Shown: in pieces, positions 25,987 to 35,446 of the stretch
Layout: each line of letters begins with the position of its first letter
How positions within the stretch are numbered: position 1 is the first letter of the stretch
Source of the DNA: Bog-752 sp963799395
GTDB lineage: Bacteria > Actinomycetota > Thermoleophilia > UBA2241
Assembly: GCA_963799395.1 (NCBI GenBank)
Contig: CAWCWZ010000071.1
Span: forward strand, 1-64,000
Direction: 5' to 3'
Length of the DNA stretch: 64,000 nt
Position numbers and translations under genes: made by a program
Notes under the pieces: model-generated
Seen by the model: the letters and a program-made list of their open reading frames with translations, nothing else
Told to the model about the DNA's origin: nothing
The model's database searches: none

Positions 25987-27386
25987 GTGACGCCCGGGCT
26001 CTGCGGCCGGCTTCGCGGCCGACCCTGTTCGCGCTCTCTCTGGGACACGGCTGCGCCGATCTCTGCTCGGGCGGGCTGTTCGGCCTGCTGCCGTTCCTCG
26101 TCTCGGAGCGGCACTACAGCCTGGCCGCCGCCGGCGTGTTCGCGTTCATCGCCAGCGCGGCGAGCGCCGTGTTCCAGCCTCTCGTCGGCGCCCAGGGCGA
26201 TCGCAGCGAGGCCCGCTGGCTGCTGTCCGCCGGGCTCATCGTCACCGGTCTCGGCATGGGCGCCGTCGGGTTTGCCACGAGCTATCCCCTGACACTGCTC
26301 GCCGTCGCCGTCTGCAGCGCGGGGGCCGCCACCTACCATCCCGAGGGCGCGCGCTGGGCGCGCCACGCCTCGAGCAGTCGCGTGACCGCCGACATGGGCG
26401 TCTTCTCGGTGGGCGGCGGCGTCGGCTACGCTCTCGGACCTCTCGTGGTGGCGGTCACGCTCGCTCCCCTCGGCCTGCACGGCACGCTGGTCGTCGCCCT
26501 CGTGCCGTTCGCCGCCGCGGTGGTCGTCGTGGTGGCCGTGCGTCGTTTCCGCCGGCAGCCACAGAGCACTCGCGGGCTCCACCTGCAGGCGGGGGCGACC
26601 GTCTCGGAGTGGCGCCCGTTCATACGCCTCCTCGTCCTGTACTGCGTGGCCGCCGGTGTGACGACGGGTCTGCTCGTCTACCTGCCGCTGTTCCTCGTGC
26701 ACGCGAGAGAGACCAGGCCCGCCACGGCCAATGTCATGACGAGCGTGCTGCTCGGCGCGGCGGCGTTCGGCACGCTCCTCGGTGGTCTGACCGCCCAGCG
26801 CCTCGGGCGGCGCTTCGTGCTGCTCGTGCCGCAGCTCGTGCTGGTGCCGGCGATCGCGCTCCTGCCCAGCCTGGGGTACGTGGCCATGATCCCCCTGGTG
26901 GTGCTCATCGGCATCGCCATGAACGCCAACGTGAGCACGGCGCTCGTGCTGGCCCAGGAGTATCTGCCGGCGCGCATGGGCCTCGCCACGGGCCTGACGA
27001 TCGGCTTGTGCAGCGGCGCCGGCGGTCTCATCGTCGCCGCGCTCGGGCTGCTCGGCGACGCGGCGGGGCCCAGCGCGGTGCTCTACGCGCTCGCGGCGCT
27101 GCCGGTCGTCGTGGCGCTCATCGCCCTCGGACTGCCGCGGCCGGCGGCCGCGCCCCCCGACACGGTGTGGAGCCTGCGGGTCGAAACCGGGCGCTGGGGC
27201 CGTCAACCACCCGGCGGTCGCGCTCACCCCACCGCGGGTGAAGCCGGTCCGAGCTCGACCTCATGTGCGACGACCTCGAGGCGCACGATCGCCGACCTCA
27301 AGAGCCGGGGCGCCGAGTTCGAAGGCGAACCGAGCGTACACGACTGGGGCGTCGTGACTGGCGACGCGCGCACGTCCTGGCGTTGA
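25983..27386 (+). CDS. MFS transporter, fosmidomycin-resistance (Fsr)-like
   Basis: Twelve-helix exporter. The N-terminus reads FALSLGHGCADLCSGGLFGL, matching the Fsr group, with HPEGARWARHAS and VGGGVGYALGPLVV. The membrane domain ends near residue 385 (ALGLPRPAAAPPDTV). The last 75 or so residues are not MFS sequence: they run into a broken VOC-family gene (TIADLKSRGAEFEGEP, HDWGVVTG), so the natural stop has probably been lost by an indel near 27160-27250. ATG 25983 overlaps the stop of the short ORF upstream. Confidence 0.8.
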   Translation: MSDARALRPASRPTLFALSLGHGCADLCSGGLFGLLPFLVSERHYSLAAAGVFAFIASAASAVFQPLVGAQGDRSEARWLLSAGLIVTGLGMGAVGFATSYPLTLLAVAVCSAGAATYHPEGARWARHASSSRVTADMGVFSVGGGVGYALGPLVVAVTLAPLGLHGTLVVALVPFAAAVVVVVAVRRFRRQPQSTRGLHLQAGATVSEWRPFIRLLVLYCVAAGVTTGLLVYLPLFLVHARETRPATANVMTSVLLGAAAFGTLLGGLTAQRLGRRFVLLVPQLVLVPAIALLPSLGYVAMIPLVVLIGIAMNANVSTALVLAQEYLPARMGLATGLTIGLCSGAGGLIVAALGLLGDAAGPSAVLYALAALPVVVALIALGLPRPAAAPPDTVWSLRVETGRWGRQPPGGRAHPTAGEAGPSSTSCATTSRRTIADLKSRGAEFEGEPSVHDWGVVTGDARTSWR

Positions 27387-27760
27387 TCGTGAAGTCGCCA
27401 CGAAGCCTTGACGACGGCGGCACGAAGACACCAGTCGAAGGCTGAGCGCTCGCGTTCGCAGTCTCAGGCGCCGCCGGCGCTTGATCTGCTCGACGACGGC
27501 GCACGGCCGCGGCCGGTGGACCCCGGACAGACGAGCTCGCCGCCCCCAGCGCAGCGCCGACGATCTCGAGGCCAACGCCCGAACGAGGCCGACCTCATGC
27601 AGGCCGCCGGCGATTGCCCAGGAACGGCGCGAGAACTTCGACGGCGAGCACCAGCGCCGGCGGACGCCGACAACTTCGGCCGCATCGTCGACCAGACGGC
27701 TGAAAGTACCCGGCGGCGGCAAGCTGGCGCTGTACCAGGCCAGGCACCGCGAGTCCCCTG
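27195..27760 (+). pseudogene. remnants of a VOC-family gene, split by about 340 bases
   Basis: Pieces of a glyoxalase-like C-terminal half occur in order in mixed frames: HPTAGEAG, ELDLMCDDLEA, TIADLKSRGAEFEGEP and HDWGVVTG up to about 27360. After roughly 340 bases of unrecognised sequence comes LKVPGGGKLALYQARH (about 27703-27750), the usual VOC ending that should follow directly. The N-terminal half is missing. It seems to be a decayed gene with an insertion, though assembly error could contribute. Confidence 0.55.
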
Positions 27761-27850
27761 GCGGCCGGGCGCGCGTAGTCGGGAGGCGGCGGCCAGATTC
27801 TTGCGCCGGAGAGCTCGCCCCGCGAGCCCGGTGGCGTCGTTGGCCCCGAA

Positions 27851-27894
27851 CGCGAAAGCGGCGGGCGGCCGGATGGCCGCCCGCCGCTTTCGCG
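27851..27894. terminator. 20-bp perfect hairpin ending the pilin operon
   Basis: CGCGAAAGCGGCGGGCGGCC (27851-27870) pairs with 27875-27894 around GGAT. On the minus strand it lies 36 bases beyond the stop of the PilX-like gene. Confidence 0.85.
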
Positions 27895-27929
27895 CTTTCG
27901 TCAGTCGGCGTTGCCGCGACGCTCGACCG

Positions 27930-29738
27930 CTACGTGCCCTTGACCTGCTGCCACGTTCCGGGGACGGCGGAGACGGTCGTCGTGTGCAGGGAGTCGCTCG
28001 TGCAGTTGTTGATGACCGTCTGGTTGTAGCAGATGCTGGAGTTGCCCGTCAGGGTGAGGTCGACTCCGGTGTCGGTGCCCGATACGTAGGACGTGCCCTC
28101 GAGGACGGCGCCCATGATGTTGGGATGCGTGCCGTCGTTGCCGCCCGTGATGAACGCCTCGGCCTCGAACAGGATCATGAGGCCGTAGTACGTGCCGGTG
28201 CTCGCCCACTCCAGGTGGTTGGAGTAGAGGTTGTCGTTGTCGCACTGCATGAAGTAGACCATCGGGCTCGTCGAGTGCCGCAGTTGACGAAGCCGTTCGA
28301 GTGCGTCTGCTCGGTCGTGGCCAGCACCGGGCACATGACCGTGGAGGCGGTGCCCGTCGACGGTCCCGAGAAGTTGACGGCGATGTCGCCGGTGCCGGCG
28401 TCGCCGTCGATCCACGTGTCGCCGAGGACGATGTCGGTCGGGCCGGGCTTGTTGGTGGTGTCGTAGGTCTGGTTGTCGCCGGCGCCGAGACCTCGTCGCC
28501 GTCGACCGAGAGGATCTTGGCGAACAGCGGGCCGGGCGTGCTGCTGCGTGCCGTCGTCGTCGTCTGGATGCCGAGACGGCACGGTGCTGTTGAACGGCCC
28601 CTCCCAGAGGATCGTGCCGGCGCAGTAGATGGGCCCGAACTTGTCGGTGACGGTCGCGGCGGTGCGTGCCGGTGATGGTCAGGTTGCCGCCCACGTAGAG
28701 GCCCGTGGTGTTGACCGTCATGTTGCCCGTGATCGTGAGGTTGCCGCCGACCCACAGCTTCGTTGAAGTTGTACGTGCTCGTCTTGCCGCTCGCGGCGCC
28801 CATCGTGAGGTTGCCGCTGTTGCAGGTCGTCGACACGACGTAGTCGGTGCCGGTCGGCGCCGTCCAGGTCGTGCCGCCGGTGGTCGTCCAGGTGGTGTAC
28901 GGCGTCGTCGTCTTGGTGACGGAGGTGCCGGCGCTGAGGTCGAACAGCGTCGCCTCGTTGTTGATGGCAGGTCTGGGCTTCGGTCATCAGCGCGGCCTGG
29001 TGGGCCTGGTCGAAGTAGTCGCTGAGCATGCCCACGCCGCCCTTCGTCCAGGTGAGGGCGGTCCGAGGCTCGAGCACCGTGCCGTTGACCTGCAGGCCGA
29101 GGGACTGGTACCGGCTGTGCGCCGGGGAGGCGAGGTTGGCGCTGCTGTTGTCGGTGAGGTTCCGCCCACCATGATGCTCGTCACGTACGGCGCTCCCGAC
29201 GTCGTCGGGCGTGCCGTCGGCGTTCACCGCGTAGATGTTGCTGGTACCGCTGCAACGTCATGTTCGTGTCGGTCCAGGCCGCGGCCTAGCGGCAGGATCG
29301 ACACCGTCTTCGACGACTGACACGAGCTCGCGCACGGTGCGTGGTCCGGCCATTCAAGGTGGTGGTGGACTCGACCCACACCATGCCGTCGCCGTTCGAG
29401 TCCCAGTTGGATGCTCGTGTTGATCGGGTTCAGGTTGTCGTACACCGGTAGGTCACCGTCGGCGCGCCCGAAGGGTAGCCAGCGCGTTCAGCGCGGTCTG
29501 GCTCGACCGGTGTACCCCGAGGTCAGCCAGCCGTTGTCGCTCTCGACGACGTTGACGGCGCTGTTCAGGCCGGCCTCCGCGTAGGACAGCGTCTGCTTGC
29601 TCGCCCGTTCCTTGAAGGTGCCGTGCTGCTGGTTGTCGAGCATCATGACGAGGACGGCCGCAAGGATCGCCAGCGCCGCCGTGATGCCGATCAGCAGGAT
29701 CAGCGCGAATCCGCTCTCTGGTTGTCGTGGCTTCGCAT
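27930..29738 (-). CDS. PilX-like pilus protein (many frameshifts)
   Basis: ATG 29738 has GGAGG upstream and begins MRSHDNQ; one base later in frame comes ESGFALILLIGITAALAILA, a prepilin-like N-terminus of PilX type, then VLVMMLDNQQHGT and KQTLSYAEAGLNSAVNVVES. Downstream, coherent pieces occur in changing frames: GDGMVWVESTTTLNG, QSLGLQVNGTVLEPRTALTW, GGNLTITGNMTVNTTGLYVG, GDTWIDGDAGTGDIAVNFSG and, at the end, NSSICYNQTVINNC with the stop at 27930. Rejoined, it would be about 600 aa with a large surface domain, perhaps a pilus tip. At least eight shifts occur. Confidence 0.6.
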
Positions 29739-29751
29739 CGCTGCCCTCCTC

Positions 29752-30491
29752 CTAGTTCGCGCTCACGTTGCGCGGACGCACCGTGGAAACGAAGTCGACG
29801 TAGGTCGGTCGGTTGTTGCAGGTTGGCGTCGACGACGACCTCGATGTTCACCGCGACGACGGCATTGACGTTGCTGCTGGTGAGGCTGTCGATCGTCGTG
29901 TAGGTGCCGTTGCCGGTCGTGTCGAGGACGTACGGTGAAGATGGGCCTGGGCGTGCTCAGCGGTGCTGTTCACGACGTTGGTGGCGAGCTTCATGATCTG
30001 GTCGCCGGCATCGACGATCCGTCGTCGTTGAGTCGCGCCACATCATCAGCTTCTTCTGCGCCGACGTGCCGGACGTGTCGAGGTAGATCGAGGTCAGGAT
30101 CGCCCGTGCCCTCGCCGTTGGTGCCGCTTGCCCAGGTAGGCGTTCGCGTTGTTGTACGGCGTGTAGAAGGTGCAGTGCGTAGCCGTCGCACACGTAGGTG
30201 CGCAGTGGTGACGCAGAAGGGCGTCGCCGTGCTGGCGGCGCACGGCTGCGCGTCGCGGAGCTCGCTCGAGACGCGGTCGAGGGCGTCGCGTCCCGTCGAT
30301 GCGGCCATGTTGTTCGGCCTGCGAGAACTCGAACGAGCGCTGCAGCGAGATCCAGATGGTGCACGAGCAGGGTGCCGACGATCGCCATGATGATCATCGT
30401 GACGAGGAGTCTCGACGAGCGTGAGGCCGGCCTCACGCGCCGCACTTCTGCCCAGGGACGTCCGATCGTCGCCGGCGGCCTCACGACCCAC
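29752..30491 (-). CDS. type IV prepilin-like protein B (frameshifted)
   Basis: GTG 30491 overlaps the end of prepilin A. The N-terminus has REAGLTLVE, then, one frame over, LLVTMIIMAIVGTLLV: together the prepilin-peptidase site and hydrophobic helix of a type IV pilin, with E5 after the cleavage Gly. Later pieces (AILTSIYLDTSGTSAQKKLM, VNIEVVVDANLQ) and the end VRPRNVSAN before TAG 29752 lie in several frames. The gap to the PilX-like start is 13 bases and carries its ribosome site. Confidence 0.6.
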
Positions 30492-31308
30492 CCGGGTTCG
30501 TGTCGAACTTGATCCAGCCGTTGCTGAGCAGGTGGAAGGCGGGAGACTGCTCGAGCGCCGCGACCGAGTCCACGCTGTTGCAGTAGACCGTGTACAGGTA
30601 GCTCATGCCGCCGGGCAGGTTCGTCCAGGTGACACGTCGTGGCCGAGGCGCTGGGGACCTGTTTGGTCGGCGTGGCGGTGGTCGTGACGTTCGGCGTGGG
30701 GCTCGTGTTGACGTAGACGACGTAGACGCCCGCGGAGCTGACCTCGGTGTAGTTCTTGAAGGCGACCGTCAGCGAGTGAGGGGCCGTTGCCTCGACCGTC
30801 GGGCCCTGAGGTCGACGACGACGGTGACCGGCATCGGGTTCTGATCACCGTGCTCACCGTCGTCTTGAAGTTGTCGGTGGGCCGGGAGACCGTCACCGTG
30901 ACTGTCTTGGATGCGGGGGTCGGGTTGTCTCGTGGGACTGCAGGAGTAGGTGATGTTGTACGGCTGGCCGCCGGCGGGCGGCGTGTAGGTGGTGGGCAGC
31001 AGAGCGGCGTTCCAGGTGGCCGAGGTCAGGTTGGCGTTCGTCACGGCGCTGTAGCCGGTCGTCGCCGTGGTTGAGTACGGGCTCGGACTCGGCGCCATGC
31101 TGGCGGCCAGCATGCGGATCGTTTCGAGGCGGGCCTGGGCGATGTTGGTGGCTACGACGCGGCGGGCGTTGGTCGACGTCGTCTTGAGGCCGCTGACGAA
31201 CAGCGGCACCATGGCCAGGAAGATGATCCCTGCCAGCACGATCGTGACCAGCAACTCCACCAAGCTGAAACCGCGCTCGTCGCGCCGCATAGTTGCGATA
31301 GCCCTCAT
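30481..31308 (-). CDS. type IV prepilin-like protein A (frameshifted)
   Basis: First gene of the pilin operon. ATG 31308 has GGAGG 8 bases upstream. MRRDERGFSLVELLVTIVLA shows the prepilin-peptidase site (G/FSLVE) and helix. Then come VSGLKTTSTNARRVVATN and IAQARLETIRMLAASM. After about residue 125 the frame changes repeatedly; VTVSRPTDNFKTTVSTV and the end LLSNGWIKFDTNPGGS before TGA 30481 mark the path. Probably a minor pilin exported by a type IV pilus or related system whose assembly genes are outside the window. Confidence 0.65.
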
Positions 31309-31696
31309 CGGCTCCACCTCCCGGGCCTGACGGGTATGCGAGGTTCGGCGCGGCCGAGCCGATCGGCTTGCCGCACTTCCCCTGTCCCAGTCGGCACGTC
31401 GCGGTTGACACTTAACGTCGTACGAAAAGAGCGTGTCCTCGCGGGCGACGCTCGGCGACGGTGGTCACTTCGTAGCCTCCTGTGGCTCCTCGCCGTCGAC
31501 AACGGCTGGCGCGATCACGTTTTCCCTGTCGGGCTTCTGACCAGTGAATGCGCCGGGTCGCGAGTCTGTGACAGTCTCTCGTGCCCGAGCGGGCCGGCCG
31601 CGCCTGCGTATGTGTTGTCGAGGGGGGCGACGGTCAGAGGGGTGGCGTCGCCGAGCGGCTCGAGTGACCGCGCACGGACGCCGCTCCGGTTGTGCG
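31309..31696. other. intergenic stretch, no gene recognised
   Basis: About 390 bases between the EEP-protein stop and the pilin operon start, both on the minus strand. It should hold the pilin promoter, but no convincing minus-strand -35/-10 pair was seen. A plus-strand TTGACA at about 31406 has no matching -10. Confidence 0.5.
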
Positions 31697-33366
31697 TCAC
31701 TTCACGACGCGGAACACGCCTCGCGCGATGACGGAGTAGCCGTCGTCGCGCAACAGGTAGACGCTGTACTTGCCGGGTTTCAGGGGCCACGGCTGCGGGC
31801 CGTAGCTCACGTACGGCGGGGTGCGGTCGAGCGTGCAGTGGCCGGCGATCGAGGCGAAGGTGTAGCCCCAGAGCCAGTAGTAGGCGACGTTGGGGTTCGC
31901 CCCACGGTTGTAGACACCGACCCAGTCCCAGCGCTCGCCGGGCGTGTCGCGCCAGCGTACGACGATCGGCTGTCCCACGTGGTAGACGCGCCTGGCCGTG
32001 GAAGACCCGCGGGCGGGTGGCCGTGGCCTTCGTCCAGAAGAACGTATGCGAGAGCACGTTGCCGTTGGCGTCGAGCAGGGCCACGCGGTAGTGGCCGGGC
32101 GCGTAGCCCTTCGTGGTGAAGGTCAGCGTGCCGTCGGTCGGCGCCCCGGCGCCCGTTGATTGTTCGGCGTACGGGCGGTGCCGTCGGGCTGGCCGTGGTC
32201 CGCGATATCGTCACCGACTCGCTGGGTCGGCCAGGAGCGTGGAAGGTGACCTCGAGGGGCTTGCCGATGTCGACGAGCCGGTGGTCGAACGGCGACGCCA
32301 GCCACCGTCGCGACGTGGCCGGCGTGAATCGAAGCTCGTCACGACGGCCGCGATGGTCGGACGGCCAGGGCGACACGGAGACGCTCACCTCGGGACCGCC
32401 GACCTCGCCGACGATACGGCTGGCCGTCGTCACCGAGGGACCAGCCGCGTAGACGTAGTCGATGCGGTCCTTGGGGTCGAGCGGGCCGAAGTTCTCGTCG
32501 GCGACGGCGACGTGCGGCTTGGTCGCCCACCACGTGAGTCCGGGGTTCGCGACCGGATCGGGGTAGACGTCGCGGAAGGAGTCGCGAAAGCCGGCGCCGA
32601 CGACCACCTTGCTCACCGGCCACTCCAGGGCGATCGGCGGCCACGGCTTCTTGCCGTTGTCGTAGGTCCGGGTGTCGACGGCGGCCGGCGTCCAGTCGAG
32701 GAACGAGGGCGAGTTGAAGTCGCCGGTCAGGAACACCGGGATCTGGCGGGCCAGCAGGAACGGCAGCGCCGCGAGCTGCGACTGGACGGCGGGCAGCCGG
32801 GCGCTCTTCTCGAGAGCGATGACCTTGGCCGCCGACTTGCCATCGCGCACCCAGTCGGGCCCGTAGGGGTCGGACGGCAGATGCACGTTCATGATCGCGA
32901 CGACCTTGCCGGGCGCCGGTTCGACGAACAGGTAGATGCCGCCGCCGCCGGGCGGGTCGATGAGCGGGTACCGGGAGACGATCTGCAGGCGGGTGCTGAA
33001 GTAGGGCCAGCCCAGCAGCCGGGCGAGCCGGGCGACGTGACCTTGCGCCTCTTCGATGCCGACGATGTCGGCGCCGCTGGCCTTGATGGCCTCGGCCACC
33101 TTGGCGAAGCTGACCAGCGTGCCGCCGTCCTCGATGTTGAAGACCATGACGTTGAGCGTGGACGGCGGGTCGAGCGGCGCGGCGGGGGGCGTGCCGGCTC
33201 CGGCGCTCGCCTGCCCGACCAGCAGGAGGGCCGCCGCCAGCAGGACGACGGCGATCGGCAGGGCCGCCGCCCGACCTCGCCGCCGATCGGCGGGCAGTCC
33301 CAGACCGGGCGCCGTTCGCTTGCCGCCTGAGACGTTTCGTCTGCGGGTCCGTGGTGCGACTGCCAT
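31697..33366 (-). CDS. secreted endonuclease/exonuclease/phosphatase family protein with C-terminal Ig-like domains (frameshifted)
   Basis: ATG 33366 begins a basic leader with a signal helix (ALPIAVVLLAAALLLVGQAS). The EEP domain follows: LNVMVFNIEDGG, GADIVGIEEAQGH (metal Glu), VVAIMNVHLPSDPYG, VFLTGDFNSPSFLDW, DRIDYVYAAG and PWPSDHR (catalytic DH). After a pair of shifts near 32340 come beta-rich domains (LVDIGKPLEVTFHAPGRPSE; VALLDANGNVLSHTFFWTKA; IVVRWRDTPGERWDWVGVYN) ending GVFRVVK, with further shifts near 32155 and 31985. It probably cleaves extracellular nucleic acid or phosphodiesters. Confidence 0.72.
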
Positions 33367-33388
33367 GACTCCCCCTCTGGCCGCGACT

Positions 33389-33417
33389 GACGGGCAGGCT
33401 GCTGCCCGTCCATCATA
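33389..33417 (-). promoter_or_regulatory. possible promoter and leader hairpin of the EEP gene
   Basis: Minus-strand TATGAT (33417-33412) matches a -10 in five of six bases; no good -35 is seen. Just after it GACGGGCAG/CTGCCCGTC (33389-33410) forms a 9-bp hairpin in the leader. Confidence 0.35.
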
Positions 33418-33426
33418 CTCGCGGGC

Positions 33427-33609
33427 GCGCGGGCTCGAGCCGCCGGCATCTACATGGCGGCGACCCTGCTCGCCGGCCTCGTACTGAACGATCTCTTCGG
33501 ATGGTGGTGGGCCGACCCGCTCGCCGGTCTCGCCATGATCTGGTGGATCCGGGGCGAGGCGACCGAGGCTCTCGAGGCGGCCCGAACGGGGCAGCGCGAC
33601 GACGACTGA
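33427..33609 (+). pseudogene. C-terminal fragment of a cation diffusion facilitator
   Basis: A plus-strand frame reads GIYMAATLLAGLVLNDLFGW and then WWADPLAGLAMIWWIRGEAT, the last two helices of CDF-type cation efflux proteins (GWWWADPxAxL), and stops at 33609. Everything before the fifth helix is missing, and the divergent EEP gene begins 88 bases upstream of the frame's first ATG. So it is a truncated remnant. Confidence 0.6.
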
Positions 33610-33805
33610 CTCGAGCCCGACGCGGTGGGGCGTGCGCCAGAAGGTCAGGCCCGCTCTTCGGGGCCGCGCTTGCTCTTCGCGATGGTCGCTCCGATAGAGT
33701 TGGTGCGGGGGTTCGCAGGCGAGAAGAGGAGGACCACATCCGTCCGCAGAGTAGGGATCCCGTTCGTTTGGGCGACCGTGTCCGCCGCGATGGGAGGCGT
33801 CGCAC

Positions 33806-35446
33806 ATGACGGCCGACACGTCGCCGCCGGTCGTCCTCTCGCCGGCGTGCCCACCGTCGGCGGCCGCACCGCCGGCCGCGCCGCGGCGCGCCGGATGGGA
33901 TCGCCGTCGGCGCCTGCTCGCGGCCCTCCCCGGGCTCATCGCGCCGCTGCTCATCGTCGGGATCGGCGCCGTCACGTTCGGCGAGGAGCTGACGTACTAC
34001 CGCTCGCTGCCGCCCGCGCTGCGGGCGCTGCGGCTAGTCGACGGCGACACCCTGTCGGCCGCGAGCGAGCTGTGGCTGGGCGCGGCGATCGTCGCCATGG
34101 GCCTCGTCGTGCTCGCGGCGCTGCTCGTTCTGACGGCCCCGCGACGATTGTCGCCCGGGCTTTCGCGGGCGGCGGTGGTCGTGGCGGCGATGCCCCTCGG
34201 TCTGCTGGCGGTCCAGGCGCTTCAGGGTCCGGGACCCGGCGTGGCCGGCAACTGGGCCGGGTACGTCGCGCTCGGCGACGACTTCACCCACGTCACCGCG
34301 ACCTGGGTCCAGCCGGCGTTCCTGCCGAGCGGCGCGCCGACCTCCGCCGCTTTCTGGGTGGGCATCGACGGTGAGGACGACGCGCCGGTCGAGCAGATAG
34401 GCACCGAGGGCTTCAGCGAGAACGGCCTCGTGACCTACGACGCCTGGTACGAGATGTATCCTGACCCCGTGGTGCCGATCGCCATGACCGTGCACGCCGG
34501 CGACACGCTGACCGGCGCCGTCTTCAGTAACGAGCCTCATCGTTTCACCCTGAGGCTCGTCGACGTCACGACGGGCGCTTCGTACACCACGGTGCAGACC
34601 AACGCCCAGGCCGAGCGCTCGTCGGCCGAGGTCGTCGCCGAAACGCCGTCCGACAGCGAGATCCGCCTGGCCGACTTTGGCAGAGTGCGCTTCAGCGGTT
34701 GCGACATCAACAGTCTTCCGATCGGGTCGGCGCTCGTTCGCAAGTTCGACATTACGTCGGAGCGGCATGTCGTCGAGGCCGCCACGTCGGCCTTGGACGA
34801 CGGCGGTTCGAGCTTCTCGGTGACGCCGTCGCGAGCAGTGGTCGCGGCCAGTGGCGGCCTGTGGCGCGACCTCGCCGCAAAGCTGACCTTCCGTGGGATC
34901 GACAGCATCCGCGTGCTCGCCGTCCTGTCGCTTGCCTACACGGCGTGGCTGGGGCTCCTGCGCCTCGGTCTGCAGCGGCGGCCGCGGCGCGGCCGCCGCA
35001 TCCGTGCTCTGGCGGCCGTTCCGGGTCTCCTCGCGCCAGCCATCGTGGCCGCCCTCGGTCTCGTCGCCTGGGTCCACGCCTGGAGCTTCTACCGATCCCT
35101 TCCGCCGGCCTTGCGCGGCGTCCGCCTGGCCGAGGGCGCGGCGGCCGACGCCCGGCTGCTCGATGCTGCGGCGATCGTGGGCGTCGGGCTCGCCCTGTCT
35201 CTCGCGCCGCTGGTGGTGACCGTGCCCGGGAGACTGCCGACCGGGTGGGGCCTTGCGGCCGTGGCGGCGGGGGCGATCTGCCTCGGTCTCATGGTGGGCC
35301 GCGTGCTGCCGGCCGGCGTGTATGGAGCCTTCGACCTGGCCCTCTTCGTGTCGCTCGCCTACACGCCGGTTCTGGGGCTCGCGCGCCTGCGGCGGCAGGA
35401 GCGGCGGCAGCAGCGTCCGGTGGCGGTTGGCGGATCGGGAACGTGA
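33806..35446 (+). CDS. membrane protein with an inserted glutamic peptidase (eqolisin, G1) domain
   Basis: Protein of 546 aa. Residues 145-300 match eqolisins: GNWAGYVALGDDFTHVTATW, FWVGIDGEDDAPVEQIG (Q197, catalytic Gln), VTYDAWYEMYPDPVVPIAM, SSAEVVAETPS (E275, likely catalytic Glu) and LADFGRVRFSGC. Around it is a duplicated membrane unit: LPGLIAPLLI...YRSLPPALRALRL (41-77) recurs as VPGLLAPAIV...YRSLPPALRGVRL (405-441), and LSLAYTAWLGLLRL (374-387) recurs as VSLAYTPVLGLARL (515-528). The peptidase sits in the long loop of copy 1. Basic segments at 27-36 and 391-400 put that loop outside. GGGAGG lies 8 bases before ATG. Confidence 0.8.
   Translation: MTADTSPPVVLSPACPPSAAAPPAAPRRAGWDRRRRLLAALPGLIAPLLIVGIGAVTFGEELTYYRSLPPALRALRLVDGDTLSAASELWLGAAIVAMGLVVLAALLVLTAPRRLSPGLSRAAVVVAAMPLGLLAVQALQGPGPGVAGNWAGYVALGDDFTHVTATWVQPAFLPSGAPTSAAFWVGIDGEDDAPVEQIGTEGFSENGLVTYDAWYEMYPDPVVPIAMTVHAGDTLTGAVFSNEPHRFTLRLVDVTTGASYTTVQTNAQAERSSAEVVAETPSDSEIRLADFGRVRFSGCDINSLPIGSALVRKFDITSERHVVEAATSALDDGGSSFSVTPSRAVVAASGGLWRDLAAKLTFRGIDSIRVLAVLSLAYTAWLGLLRLGLQRRPRRGRRIRALAAVPGLLAPAIVAALGLVAWVHAWSFYRSLPPALRGVRLAEGAAADARLLDAAAIVGVGLALSLAPLVVTVPGRLPTGWGLAAVAAGAICLGLMVGRVLPAGVYGAFDLALFVSLAYTPVLGLARLRRQERRQQRPVAVGGSGT

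Noticed and set aside
31406..31411. Plus-strand promoter from a perfect TTGACA
   Set aside because: No -10 lies at 16-18 bases and no plus-strand gene follows.
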